Part shown: positions 26,717 to 35,679 of the stretch, piece by piece
Layout: every line of letters starts with the position of its first letter
Position numbering within the stretch: position 1 is the stretch's first letter
Assembly: GCF_004137345.1 (NCBI RefSeq)
Contig: NZ_SDWV01000024.1
Coordinates: 20,489 to 84,488 of the forward strand
Length of the DNA stretch: 64,000 nucleotides
DNA from: Nocardioides zhouii
GTDB lineage: Bacteria > Actinomycetota > Actinomycetes > Propionibacteriales > Nocardioidaceae
Direction: 5' to 3'
The notes under the pieces: generated by a model
What the model saw: only the letters and a program-made list of their open reading frames with translations
What the model was told of the DNA's origin: nothing
The model's database searches: none
Translations under genes and position numbers: made by a program

Positions 26717-27738
26717 CTGACGACTCCTGGGGGAAGAGGACGGGAGGCGGGGCGGGAGGTCTTGCGGGAGTCGGGGCGTGAGGTGGTGCGGGTCGGCAGG
26801 ACGCGCTCGACGGCACGCAGCCGGACCGACGCCGCCCGGGGGTTCTCGGCGATCTCGTGCTCGTCGGCCCGCTCGGCGCCGCGGGTGACCAGGCGCAGCG
26901 CGGGCTCCGATCCCTCGGGCACGAACGGCAGGTCGTGCGGCACGTCGAGGCGGGTCGCGTCGGCGAACGCCCGCTTGACCAGCCGGTCCTCGAGCGAGTG
27001 GTAGGACTCCACGACCACGCGGCCGCCGACCCCGATCGACTCGATCGAGACAGGGATCGCACGGCGCAGGACGGCCAGCTCGTCGTTGACCGCCATCCGC
27101 AGCGCCTGGAACGTGCGCTTCGCGGGGTGACCGCCCGTACGCCGGGCCGGGGCCGGGATGGTGGCGTAGAGCAGCTCGACCAGCTCGGCGCTCGTCGTGA
27201 ACGGCGTCGTCTCGCGGCGTCGTACGACCTCGCGGGCGATGCGGCTCGCGAACTTCTCCTCGCCGTACTCCCGCAGGATGCGCGTCAGCTCCTGCGGGGT
27301 CGCGGTGTTGAGGAGGTCGGCCGCGGTGTGGCCCGTCGTCGGGTCCATCCGCATGTCGAGGGGAGCGTCCTCGGAGTAGGCGAAGCCGCGGTCGCGCACG
27401 TCGAGCTGCATCGAGGACACGCCGAGGTCGAAGAAGACCGCGTCGGCGTGGTCGATGCCGAGGGAGCCGAGCACCTCGGGGAGCTCGTCGTAGACCGCGT
27501 GGACGGCGGTGAAGCGCTCGCCGTGCGCGGCCAGCCGCTCGCGGGACATCTCGAGGGCGGCGGGGTCGCGGTCGATCCCGACGACGCGTGTCTGGGGCAG
27601 CCGCTCGAGGACGGCCTCACTGTGGCCGCCCAGGCCGAGGGTGCAGTCGACGTAGACCGACCCGGGCTCCGTGAGGGCAGGCGTCAGGAGGGCGACGACC
27701 CGGTCGAGGAGCACCGGGGCGTGGCTGGGAGTGCGCAT
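26713..27738 (-). CDS. rsmH: 16S rRNA (cytosine-1402-N4) methyltransferase
   Basis: A 341-aa SAM-dependent enzyme that methylates C1402 of 16S rRNA. The SAM loop is VDCTLGLGGHSEAVLE (about 30-45). GIDRDPAAL, FFDLGVSSMQLD, AFSYSEDAPLDMRMD-type string (here FAYSEDAPLDMRMD) and SYHSLEDRLVKRAF are diagnostic. It ends in an extra Arg/Pro/Ser tail. It lies 15 nt after a small membrane-protein gene. ATG 27738 is well placed (MRTPSHAPVLLDRV). Confidence 0.96.
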   Translation of the reverse strand: MRTPSHAPVLLDRVVALLTPALTEPGSVYVDCTLGLGGHSEAVLERLPQTRVVGIDRDPAALEMSRERLAAHGERFTAVHAVYDELPEVLGSLGIDHADAVFFDLGVSSMQLDVRDRGFAYSEDAPLDMRMDPTTGHTAADLLNTATPQELTRILREYGEEKFASRIAREVVRRRETTPFTTSAELVELLYATIPAPARRTGGHPAKRTFQALRMAVNDELAVLRRAIPVSIESIGVGGRVVVESYHSLEDRLVKRAFADATRLDVPHDLPFVPEGSEPALRLVTRGAERADEHEIAENPRAASVRLRAVERVLPTRTTSRPDSRKTSRPASRPLPPGVVR

Positions 27739-27753
27739 CGAGTCAGGCCCCGC

Positions 27754-27912
27754 TCAACCCTGTGATCCCAGGTGCGTCAGCAGGAGCAGGCCGAGCGCCA
27801 GGGCCGAGGCCGTGGCCGCGGAGAACGCGATGAGGGTGACCGCCTCGCGCGCCTGGTCGCGCACCCGCAGCGGCGGTGCCGCGGTGCGTCCCAAGGGCTG
27901 GGTGGTGCTCAT
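27754..27912 (-). CDS. 52-aa single-span membrane protein between mraZ and rsmH
   Basis: ATG 27912 to TGA 27754 encodes 52 residues. The first 20 are polar (PLRVRDQAREAV), and one membrane helix follows (about 25-47: TLIAFSAATASALALGLLLL). The ribosome site is weak (GGGGTC). It ends 15 nt before rsmH and is in the same orientation, so it would be cotranscribed with the division genes. I do not recognise a family. The short length makes it an uncertain gene, but the hydrophobic stretch is coherent and the frame is closed only by its own stop. Confidence 0.55.
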   Translation of the reverse strand: MSTTQPLGRTAAPPLRVRDQAREAVTLIAFSAATASALALGLLLLTHLGSQG

Positions 27913-28194
27913 GGTCTCGACCCCATTGCTACTGGTTGCTGCTCGGTGCTGCTGACGGTGCTGCTGTGGTGTGGCGGTGCTGGCGGTGCGGCTGACACTC
28001 CCCGTCGTGTGGCGCGAGGTGAGCCGCCGCACCAGGTCCCTGCCCGCTCCCTGCGTTCTTGGGGGGCCCTCTGGTGCCGGGGAAGTGCCCCAGATGGCCA
28101 CGCGAGGGAGCGGGCTCGAGACCTGGTGATACGGGTCTGTCAGCTGTGGAGTTGTCGGTGCGTCGGTGCCGGTGGAGCGAAGTGGAGCGGGTGC
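27913..28194 (-). other. mraZ-rsmH intergenic region with GTGG box pair and CGGTGCTG repeats
   Basis: A 282-nt stretch without a convincing gene. Near the mraZ end, GTGGAGCGAA and GTGGAGCGGG occur in tandem on the plus strand (28172-28191), the same sequence as the MraZ boxes of the mraZ promoter but in opposite orientation. Nearer the small gene (about 27935-27990) there is an irregular run of CGGTGCTG/GGTGCTG copies. No promoter of standard form stands out. Confidence 0.45.
28172..28185 (+). promoter_or_regulatory. second, inverted MraZ-type box pair
   Basis: GTGG occurs at 28172 and 28182 (10-bp spacing), each followed by AGCG. It lies 10-23 nt past the mraZ stop and matches two of the four boxes in the mraZ promoter, oriented the other way. 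It may be an additional MraZ site acting on the genes from the 52-aa protein onwards, or mere composition. Confidence 0.35.
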
Positions 28195-28623
28195 TCAGAT
28201 GCCGGGGAAGACCTCGTCGCTGAGCTCGGAGAACTTCTGCTCCTGCTCCTCCGAGTAGGTCGCCCACGCAGTGGGGTCCCAGATCTCGATGCGGTTCATC
28301 GAGCCGATGACCACGCACTCCTTGCGGAGCGAGGCGTACTCCCGCAGCGGTGCCGGGATGTTGATCCGTCCCTGCTTGTCCGGCACCTCCTGGCTGGCGG
28401 CGGCGAACAGCATGCGGACGTAGTCGCGGGTGCTCTTCTGCGTGACCGGCGCCTCTCGGAGCCGGTCGGTGAGCCGGCCGAAGTCCTCCAGCGACCAGAC
28501 AGTGAGGCAGCGCTCCTGCCCCCTGGTCACCACGAGTCCCTCCGTCAGCTCGTCCCTGAACTTCGCCGGGAGGAAGAGGCGGCCCTTCTCGTCGAGCTTG
28601 GGCGTGTAGGTGCCGAAGAACAT
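28195..28623 (-). CDS. mraZ: transcriptional regulator MraZ
   Basis: A 142-aa DNA-binding protein with two SpoVT/AbrB-like swapped-hairpin domains: FFGTYTPKLDEKGRLFLPAK (about 2-21) and DKQGRINIPAPLREYASL (about 82-99), with DxKGR and DxxGR signatures. It is the first gene of the dcw cluster and autorepresses it in E. coli and other bacteria. ATG 28623 has GGGGAGG six nt upstream. Its presumed operator is visible at 28666-28699. Confidence 0.97.
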   Translation of the reverse strand: MFFGTYTPKLDEKGRLFLPAKFRDELTEGLVVTRGQERCLTVWSLEDFGRLTDRLREAPVTQKSTRDYVRMLFAAASQEVPDKQGRINIPAPLREYASLRKECVVIGSMNRIEIWDPTAWATYSEEQEQKFSELSDEVFPGI

Positions 28624-28665
28624 CCGGCACCTCCCCTTGCTCGGCGGGCAGATCGACCCTGTCCC

Positions 28666-28705
28666 CCACTTCGCACCACATTACTCCACTTCGCTCCACC
28701 GTCAA
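28666..28705 (-). promoter_or_regulatory. mraZ promoter overlapped by four MraZ boxes
   Basis: On the minus strand four units GTGGAGCGAA, GTGGAGTAAT, GTGGTGCGAA and GTGGGGGACA follow one another with exactly 10-bp spacing (GTGG at 28699, 28689, 28679 and 28669). TTGACG (28700-28705) and TAATGT (28678-28683), 16 nt apart, form a -35/-10 pair, so the boxes cover the spacer, the -10 and the likely start site. MraZ of other bacteria binds TGGG-type repeats at 10-bp period. Confidence 0.8.
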
Positions 28706-28942
28706 TCGAATCGCGCATGTTTCCCGCGTGAATTTCGACGGATCCACCACGCCACGCGTACGCCCCTCTCCGGTGCCGAGTGGGGGTGCTGAGCGTGGAA
28801 CGGGCCCGATCGACGCCGTTGCGTGCCGAGGTGGGGGTCGGGTGGGGGATCACCGCGCCGCGGGTGGTGGAAAGTGGGGCGCAGTCAGGTAACGGTCCGC
28901 ATCCGGGCCTTCGACGGGCCGCGCGAGGCGGGTATGTTGCGC

Positions 28943-28961
28943 GCACCACATACCGTGGTGC
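28943..28961 (+). promoter_or_regulatory. operator-like palindrome upstream of moxR
   Basis: GCACCAC-ATACC-GTGGTGC is a perfect 7-bp inverted repeat around 5 nt, centred 60 nt before the moxR GTG. TATGTT at 28933-28938 could be a -10 just ahead of it, putting the palindrome at the transcription start. It could act as an operator or as a 5' hairpin. Confidence 0.35.
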
Positions 28962-29008
28962 CAGCGTGGATGGGCGCGGGCGAGGGTTGACGAGGGGATG
29001 GGCGAGAC

Positions 29009-29996
<988 letters not shown>

Positions 29997-30004
<8 letters not shown>

Positions 30005-31265
30005 GGCGCTCGCTGCACTGACCGTCCGGGGACGGGCGTTCCTGGCCGCCGGCATCACCACGATCGTGGCCGCGATCATCGTCGGGCACTCCTCCGTGGT
30101 GCGCATCGGCGTGCTGGTCGCCGTGCTGCCGCTCCTCACCGCCTGGTGGGTCGGCCGCTCGCGCTACCGCCTCGCGCTCGTACGCACCGTGTCCCCGCAG
30201 CTCGTCGCCGCCGGTCAGCCGGCGACCGTCGAGCTGACGGTGTCCAACGAGTCGCGGACGCCGACGGGCGTGCTGCTGCTCGAGGAGCGGCTCCCCTACG
30301 TCCTGGGCACCCGGCCCCGCTTCGTGCTGGAGGGGCTCGGCCACGGCTGGCGGCGGCACGCGACGTACGTCGTGCGCTCGGAGCTGCGCGGCCAGTTCGA
30401 CATCGGCCCGATGTCGGTGCGGGTGACCGACCCGTTCGGGCTCGTCGAGCTCGGCCGCACCTTCCACGCCACCGCCCGGCTGACCGTCACGCCGCGCACC
30501 ATCACCCTGCCCACGATCCCGCTCGGCGGCGCGTGGACCGGGTCGGGCGACAACCGTCCCCGTGCCTTCGCGACCGGCAGCGCCGAGGACGTCACCGTCC
30601 GCGAGTACCGCCGGGGCGACGACCTGCGCCGCGTCCACTGGCGCAGCTCGGCGCGCGTCGGTGAGCTCATGGTCCGGCGCGAGGAGCAGCCGTGGCAGTC
30701 GCGCGCCACCGTCTTCCTCGACAACCGCGGCACCTCGCACCGGGGCCAGGGCGCGGCCAGCTCCCTCGAGGGTGCCGTCTCGGCGGCCGCATCCATCGCG
30801 GTGCATCTCACCCACCTCGGCTACACCGTGCGCCTGGTCACCGCCTCGGGTGACAGCCGCGAGACGCAGTGGCACTCCCAGACCGGCCAGGTGAGCACGG
30901 TTCCGCTGCTCGAGGCGCTCGCTGTCGTGCAGCTCGACCACCGCCCCGCACCCGACACGCAGTGGCTGGCCGAGCCCGGCCACGGGGGTCTGGTCGTCGG
31001 GGTCTTCGGAGGACTCGGCGAGCCGGACCTGCCGTTCCTGCGTCGCCTCCAGCACCACGCGTCGTCGAGCCTGGCGATCGCGCTCGACGCCGACGCGTGG
31101 GCGCCGCACCTGCCGGTCCAGCCCGGCCTCAGCTCCGCGACCCACCTCACCTCGACCGGGTGGCGCTCGGTCACCCTCGGTCCGCGCGACCGGCTCGACA
31201 CCGCCTGGCAGGAGCTGGGCCTGATGCAGAGCCGGGCCACGGCATCGGCAGGAGCGGCACGATGA
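29997..31265 (+). CDS. DUF58 domain protein
   Basis: A 422-aa protein with two membrane helices near the N-terminus (about 12-50). The DUF58 core EYRRGDDLRRVHWRSSARV (about 203-221) is preceded by GSAEDVTVR. The C-terminal part has a vWA-like outline (TVFLDNRGTSH, about 239-249) but a degenerate metal site. It overlaps moxR by 8 nt, so the two are coupled. The MoxR-DUF58-transglutaminase trio is widespread; its client pathway is not established, and an envelope role is inferred from the membrane partners. Confidence 0.9.
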
Positions 31266-31275
31266 AGGCGACATC

Positions 31276-33642
31276 ATGAAGTCAAGCTGGAGCAGCCTCC
31301 CTCACCAGCTGCGCGTGGCGGGCATCGCGATGCTCGCGGCCTGGGCGACCGTCCTGTCCTGGCGGGTGCTGACCACCGGCTTCGCCGAGGTCGGTTTCCC
31401 CCTCCTCTTCATCGGCGTGGTGATCGCCGGCGGCGGCGCCCTCGCGCGCTGGAGCCGACTGCCGGCCGCCGCGATCATCGCCGGCCAGCTGGTGGTGGGC
31501 GCGCTGCTCGTGCTCGGCACCACGACCGGCTCGCCGTTCCCGACGCCCGGCAACGTCGACGACTTCCGCGCGGCTCTCGATGCCGCGCTCGCGAGCTCGC
31601 GCGCGTACGCCGCCCCGGTCCAGGCCGGCGTGCCGCCCGTCTACCCGCTGCTGCTCATCGGCGGCGCGCTCGTGATCGTGCTCGTCGACATCGTGGCCTG
31701 CACGCTCCGCCGCGCGCCCGTGGCCGGGCTGGTCCTGCTGGCGGCGTACACCCTGCCCGTCGCGGTGACCGGCGAGGCCGTCTCGTGGTGGCTGTTCTCC
31801 GTCGTCGCCGGCCTCTTCCTGACCCTCGTCTTCCTCCAGCACAGCGACCACGTCACCAGCTGGGGCCGCGCCGCCGACGGCGAGAAGGGCTCGTTCTCGG
31901 TGCGCACCGGGGCGATCGGCAACACCGCCCTCGGTCTCGGCGCGGGGGCGATCGCGCTGGCCCTCGTCGTGCCCCTGTCGGTGCCCACGATGACGATGAG
32001 CGTCTTCGACGGCAACGGGCCCGGCACCCGCGAGGTCCAGGTCAAGGACCCGATGGTCGACCTGCGCCGCGACCTCAGCCGCGGTGAGGACATCGACCTG
32101 CTGACGGTCACCACCTCCGGCCCGCGGCCGACGTACTTCCGGCTCTCCGTCCTGGCGCGCTTCAACGGCTCCCAGTGGACGCCCGGCGACCGCGAGATCC
32201 CCGACACCCAGACGGCCACCGGTCCCCTGCCTCCGCTCGACGGGGTGGCGCTCGACGTGGATCGCAAGGAGTTCAAGTACGACGTCCGCATCGGTCCGGA
32301 CTTCGAGTCCACGTGGCTGCCGACCACGGCGCAGACCACGCAGATCGCCGCCGGCGCGGACTGGCGCTACGACGTCAACACGCGCGACTTCATCGCCGCC
32401 CGCGACGACGTGACGACGGCCGACCGGACGTACGACTTCACCGGTGCCCAGCTGACCTACGACGCCGACTCGATGAACAGCGCGGTCTCGGGCGCGGGCA
32501 CCGTGGCGGGGATCTTCACCGAGATCCCGCCCGGCCTCAACAACGAGATCCGCCGGCTGGCCGCCAGCGTGACCGCGGACGCGCCGACCCGGTTCCAGAA
32601 GGCGCAGCTGCTGCAGCAGTGGTTCCGCGAGGACGGCGACTTCCGCTACGACCAGGCCCAGGTCGAGTCGGCCGGCAGCGGTGGTGCGGACCTGCTGGCC
32701 TTCCTGCGGGACAAGGTCGGGTACTGCGAACAGTTCGCCGCGACGATGGCGATCATGGCGCGCGTCCTCGGCATCCCCAGCCGGGTGGCCGTGGGCTTCC
32801 TCGAGCCGGAGAAGTCCACCAACGGCGCGTGGGTGTTCTCCGCCCACGACCTGCACGCGTGGCCCGAGCTCTACTTCCCCGGCTCCGGCTGGGTGCGCTT
32901 CGAGCCGACCCCGCAGGCACGGGCAGGCGAGGTCCCCGACTACACCACCGCCGACTTCGCACCCGTGACCGAGGCACCGTCGCCGAGCGCGACCCAGTCG
33001 AGCGAGCTGCTGCCGGAGCGCGGCGCGAGCCCGAGCGCCGACGCAGGGTCCGCCGACGAGGACACCTCCTCCATCCCGTGGGTGCCGCTCCTGGCCGGGA
33101 TCCTCGGCCTCGCGGTCGTGGCCCTGCTGCTCCTGACCCCTCGCCTGGTGCGCGCGGCGCGACGCCGTCGCCGGCTGGCCGGTGACATCGAGGACCTCTG
33201 GGTCGAGCTGCGCGACGTCGCCCGCGACCTGGGCCACGCTTGGCCCGTCGGCCGCTCCCCGCGCCGGGCCGGCGAGTGGCTCGGCCGCCTGCTGGCCGCA
33301 CCCGTCACCGGCGGCGAGCGCGCCGACCGTCCCCGCCGCGGACGCGACCAGGCCCCTGAGGCGGCAGCCGCCCTCGACCGTCTGGTGCGCGTCCTCGAGC
33401 ACAGTCGCTACTCACGCGAGCCGGAGACCTACACCGCCGAGCGGTTCGCGGGCGACGCGGAGCTCGTCGAGGCGGCCCTGGCCGCCGGCGTCACTCCCCG
33501 CGAGGTCCGCCGCGCGGCCTGGTGGCCCGCCTCGGTCGTGGGACGACGTACGTCCTGGCGCCCCCGCGCGGCGCGCGCCACGCAGACCCAGACGCCCGTC
33601 GACCCCGAGACCAGCCGGACGGTCGACGAGCTCGTCGGCTGA
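31276..33642 (+). CDS. TgpA-type membrane transglutaminase-like protein (DUF3488 + transglutaminase core)
   Basis: A 788-aa protein. About six N-terminal membrane helices (1-240) are followed by an extracytoplasmic transglutaminase-like domain. The catalytic Cys is in GYCEQFAATMA (about 484) and the His in AHDLHAWPELY (about 526). The third residue position is Glu (FEPTP) where many relatives have Asp. One more helix (about 610-630) and a cytoplasmic tail with a DUF4129-like end follow. ATG 31276 starts 10 nt after the DUF58 stop, with GAAGG ahead. The TGA lies inside the first unit of the 31-bp repeat array. Confidence 0.9.
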   Translation: MKSSWSSLPHQLRVAGIAMLAAWATVLSWRVLTTGFAEVGFPLLFIGVVIAGGGALARWSRLPAAAIIAGQLVVGALLVLGTTTGSPFPTPGNVDDFRAALDAALASSRAYAAPVQAGVPPVYPLLLIGGALVIVLVDIVACTLRRAPVAGLVLLAAYTLPVAVTGEAVSWWLFSVVAGLFLTLVFLQHSDHVTSWGRAADGEKGSFSVRTGAIGNTALGLGAGAIALALVVPLSVPTMTMSVFDGNGPGTREVQVKDPMVDLRRDLSRGEDIDLLTVTTSGPRPTYFRLSVLARFNGSQWTPGDREIPDTQTATGPLPPLDGVALDVDRKEFKYDVRIGPDFESTWLPTTAQTTQIAAGADWRYDVNTRDFIAARDDVTTADRTYDFTGAQLTYDADSMNSAVSGAGTVAGIFTEIPPGLNNEIRRLAASVTADAPTRFQKAQLLQQWFREDGDFRYDQAQVESAGSGGADLLAFLRDKVGYCEQFAATMAIMARVLGIPSRVAVGFLEPEKSTNGAWVFSAHDLHAWPELYFPGSGWVRFEPTPQARAGEVPDYTTADFAPVTEAPSPSATQSSELLPERGASPSADAGSADEDTSSIPWVPLLAGILGLAVVALLLLTPRLVRAARRRRRLAGDIEDLWVELRDVARDLGHAWPVGRSPRRAGEWLGRLLAAPVTGGERADRPRRGRDQAPEAAAALDRLVRVLEHSRYSREPETYTAERFAGDAELVEAALAAGVTPREVRRAAWWPASVVGRRTSWRPRAARATQTQTPVDPETSRTVDELVG

Positions 33643-33883
33643 CCGGGCACTTCCTCGCGCTACAGGACGCCGACCGGGCACTTCGTGCCCGTCAGGCGCG
33701 GTGATCGGGCGCTTCGTGTCCGTCAGGCAGGGTGACCGGGCGCTTCGTGCCCGTCAGGCGCGCTCGGTCATTGCGACGACGTGCCCGGTGACCCGTTGGG
33801 ACGGGCACGAAGGGGGAGGTCAGCGCCACGTAGCGCGAGGAAGTGCCCGGTCGGCGCATCCCAGCGCGAGGAAGCGCCCGGTC
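33641..33883. repeat. eight-unit 31-bp array: four direct, then four inverted
   Basis: Units begin at 33641, 33672, 33703 and 33734, exactly 31 bp apart. Each opens with GA(C/T)CGGGC(A/G)CTTC, and units 2-4 continue CGTG(C/T)CCGTCAGGC. On the other strand, units reading back from 33883, 33852, 33821 and 33790 keep the same 31-bp register with decreasing similarity. Unit 1 (33641-33663) and the inverted unit 33830-33852 match perfectly over 23 bp. Units 2-4 each contain a small hairpin (GGGCAC-TTC-GTGCCC type). The array fills the gap between the convergent tgpA-like and DUF3040 genes and could terminate both. Confidence 0.85.
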
Positions 33884-33892
33884 AGCGGTGGG

Positions 33893-34339
33893 TCAGAAGC
33901 CGCGCTCGCGGCGCCGACGCCACCGCTCTTCCATCCGCTCCATGAAGGGGGTGCCGGACCGCTGACGGCCGACACGACCCGGACGGTGCTGGCGACCACC
34001 GTCGACCACGCCGAAGCCGGTGCGGCCGGAGGCGCGCACCTTCGGGGTCACGGCGCTGGGGCTGCGGGCCGAGGTGAGGGCGAGGATCGCGCCGCCGAGC
34101 ATCACCACGAAGCCGAGGACGCCGACGATCGTCTGGATGACCGCGGTCAGCTCGAGGAGGACGGCGGCGATCAGCAGGCCGATGCCGGCCACCAGGACAA
34201 CGCCGCCCAGGATCATCCGGCGACGGGCCGTGCGCTGGAACGAGGTGCCGCGGAGGGTGGAGGCGAACTTGGGGTCTTCCTCGACGAGGGCGCGCTCCAT
34301 CTGCTCGAGCATTCGCAGTTCTTCCTCGGAGAGCTCCAC
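33893..34339 (-). CDS. DUF3040 domain protein
   Basis: A 148-aa membrane protein. The N-terminal MELSEEELRMLEQMERAL then EEDPKFASTLRG (about 1-31) is the DUF3040 signature. Two membrane helices follow (about 42-62 and 66-88), then a basic, Gly/Arg-rich tail (RWRRRRERGF). Function unknown; it is common in actinobacteria. GTG 34339 has AGGAGG about four nt upstream. A possible promoter with two perfect palindromes lies just upstream. Confidence 0.9.
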   Translation of the reverse strand: MELSEEELRMLEQMERALVEEDPKFASTLRGTSFQRTARRRMILGGVVLVAGIGLLIAAVLLELTAVIQTIVGVLGFVVMLGGAILALTSARSPSAVTPKVRASGRTGFGVVDGGRQHRPGRVGRQRSGTPFMERMEERWRRRRERGF

Positions 34340-34362
34340 TGTTCCTCCTCACCTCTCACCGC

Positions 34363-34413
34363 AAGTCTAGGCACGCGCCGGGGCCTACGGTAGGCGTCCT
34401 GGTGAAATTCACC
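34363..34413 (-). promoter_or_regulatory. DUF3040 promoter region with two adjacent perfect palindromes
   Basis: GCCTACGGTAGGC (34383-34395) and GGTGAAATTCACC (34401-34413) are perfect 13-bp palindromes whose centres are 18 bp apart. TAGACT (34363-34368, minus strand) is a plausible -10, with the first palindrome at the -35 position. The arrangement suggests two repressor or activator sites, not necessarily for the same protein. Confidence 0.4.
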
Positions 34414-34455
34414 CCGATGCGGGGGTCGTAGAAGGCTGGCACGGTCCTCGGAGCG

Positions 34456-35658
34456 TCATCTGGCACGTCGGCCGCCGCCGAACAGGCTCGCCGGTCGCAC
34501 CGCCGTCGCGCCAAACCGACGGGTCGCACGGTCCACCGCGCGGTCGGCCTCGGCCCAGCCGTGCGCGGCCTCCCCCAGCACGAGCTGGCGGTGCACGGTG
34601 GCGCGCGGAACCAGTCCCTCGACGCGTACGCCGACGAGCCGCAGGCGCGCCCGCTGCAGGCCGAGCGCGTCGTAGAGGCGGGTCACCGCGCGGTGGATCT
34701 CGACGGTCACGTCGGTGGCCTCGGGCTGGGTGCGCGAGCGGGTGATCGTGGTGAAGTCGGCGAAACGGACCTTGAGGGTCATCGTCCGACCCGCCACGCC
34801 GGCGACCCGCATCCGACCGGCCACCCGCGCGGAAAGACGCAGCAGCTCGCGGACGATCACCTCGCGGTCGTCGGTGTCGCGCGCGAAGGTCTCGTCCGCC
34901 CCCATCGAGCGCTCGGGCTCGTACGGCCCGGCCCGCGGCGCCAGCTCGCTGCGGTCGGTGCCCCACGCCAGGTGGTGGAGCTCGCGGCCGAGGTGGCCGC
35001 CGACCGCGCGTTGCAGCGTGCCGAGCGGGGTGTGCGCGACGTCGCCCACGGTGATCAGGCCGAAGCGTTTTAGCAGCGCCTGCGTCTTCTCCCCCACGCC
35101 GTAGAGCTCACCGACGTCGAGCGGGTGGAGGAAGGAGGTCACCTCGGCCGGCGGCACGACGATCACGCCGTCGGGCTTGGCCCGCCTGCTGGCCAGCTTG
35201 GCCACCGACACGGACGCCGCCACGCCGACGGAGCAGGTGATGCCCTGCTCGTCGTGGATGGTGGAGCGCAGCCGCTCGGCGATCCGGACGGGCGACCCCA
35301 GCCGGCGCGTGGAGCCGCGCACGTCGAGGAATGCCTCGTCCAGCGAGATCGCCTCCACGAGAGGAGTGACCTCTCGGAAGGTCTCCATCACCGAGGCGGA
35401 CACGCTCGTGAACGTCGCGTAGTCGGGCTCGAGGACGACGACGTGCGGGCACAACCTGCGTACTCGCGTCATCGGCAGCGCCGAGCGGACGCCGTAGCGG
35501 CGGGCGATGTAGTTGGCGGCCAGCACCACCCCCCGCCCGCTCCCCCCGACCACCACGGGCTGGTCGACGAGGTCGGGACGTTCGCGCAGCGCGACGGAGG
35601 CGTAGAACGCGTCCATGTCGACGTGCAGGATCGGTGTGACGACCCGGTCGTCGGTCAT
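34456..35658 (-). CDS. dinB: DNA polymerase IV (Y-family)
   Basis: A 400-aa translesion polymerase. Catalytic carboxylates are in LHVDMDAFYASVA (about 12-24) and ISLDEAFLDV (about 104-113). The steric-gate region FYAS, GVAASVSVAKLASRRAKPDG and the little-finger domain follow. The C-terminus RPASLFGGGRRAR may include a weak clamp-binding LF. Intact active-site residues show it is Pol IV, not the inactive ImuB. It starts 21 nt after the methyltransferase gene, so it is likely part of the same operon as dnaE2. Confidence 0.95.
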   Translation of the reverse strand: MTDDRVVTPILHVDMDAFYASVALRERPDLVDQPVVVGGSGRGVVLAANYIARRYGVRSALPMTRVRRLCPHVVVLEPDYATFTSVSASVMETFREVTPLVEAISLDEAFLDVRGSTRRLGSPVRIAERLRSTIHDEQGITCSVGVAASVSVAKLASRRAKPDGVIVVPPAEVTSFLHPLDVGELYGVGEKTQALLKRFGLITVGDVAHTPLGTLQRAVGGHLGRELHHLAWGTDRSELAPRAGPYEPERSMGADETFARDTDDREVIVRELLRLSARVAGRMRVAGVAGRTMTLKVRFADFTTITRSRTQPEATDVTVEIHRAVTRLYDALGLQRARLRLVGVRVEGLVPRATVHRQLVLGEAAHGWAEADRAVDRATRRFGATAVRPASLFGGGRRAR

Positions 35659-35679
35659 CGCGGCGCGCCGCGACGGAGG

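Larger units (their letters stand above)
28624..29008. other. divergent mraZ/moxR intergenic region
   Basis: 385 nt without a gene. The left third holds the mraZ leader, ribosome site and MraZ-box promoter. The middle (28706-28930) has no clear signal. The right part holds a perfect palindrome (28943-28961) and the moxR ribosome site. Open frames crossing it are composition shadows. Confidence 0.6.

Noticed and set aside
27935..27991. TGCTG-rich tandem repeat as a regulatory satellite or CRISPR
   Set aside because: The copies are short, imperfect and irregularly spaced; it is described as part of the intergenic region only.
33641..33883. CRISPR array (31-bp repeats)
   Set aside because: The repeats follow each other without unique spacers, half are inverted, and no cas gene is nearby.
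34456..35658. ImuB, the inactive Y-family partner of DnaE2
   Set aside because: The catalytic acidic residues DMDAFY and SLDEAF are intact, so this is an active DNA polymerase IV.
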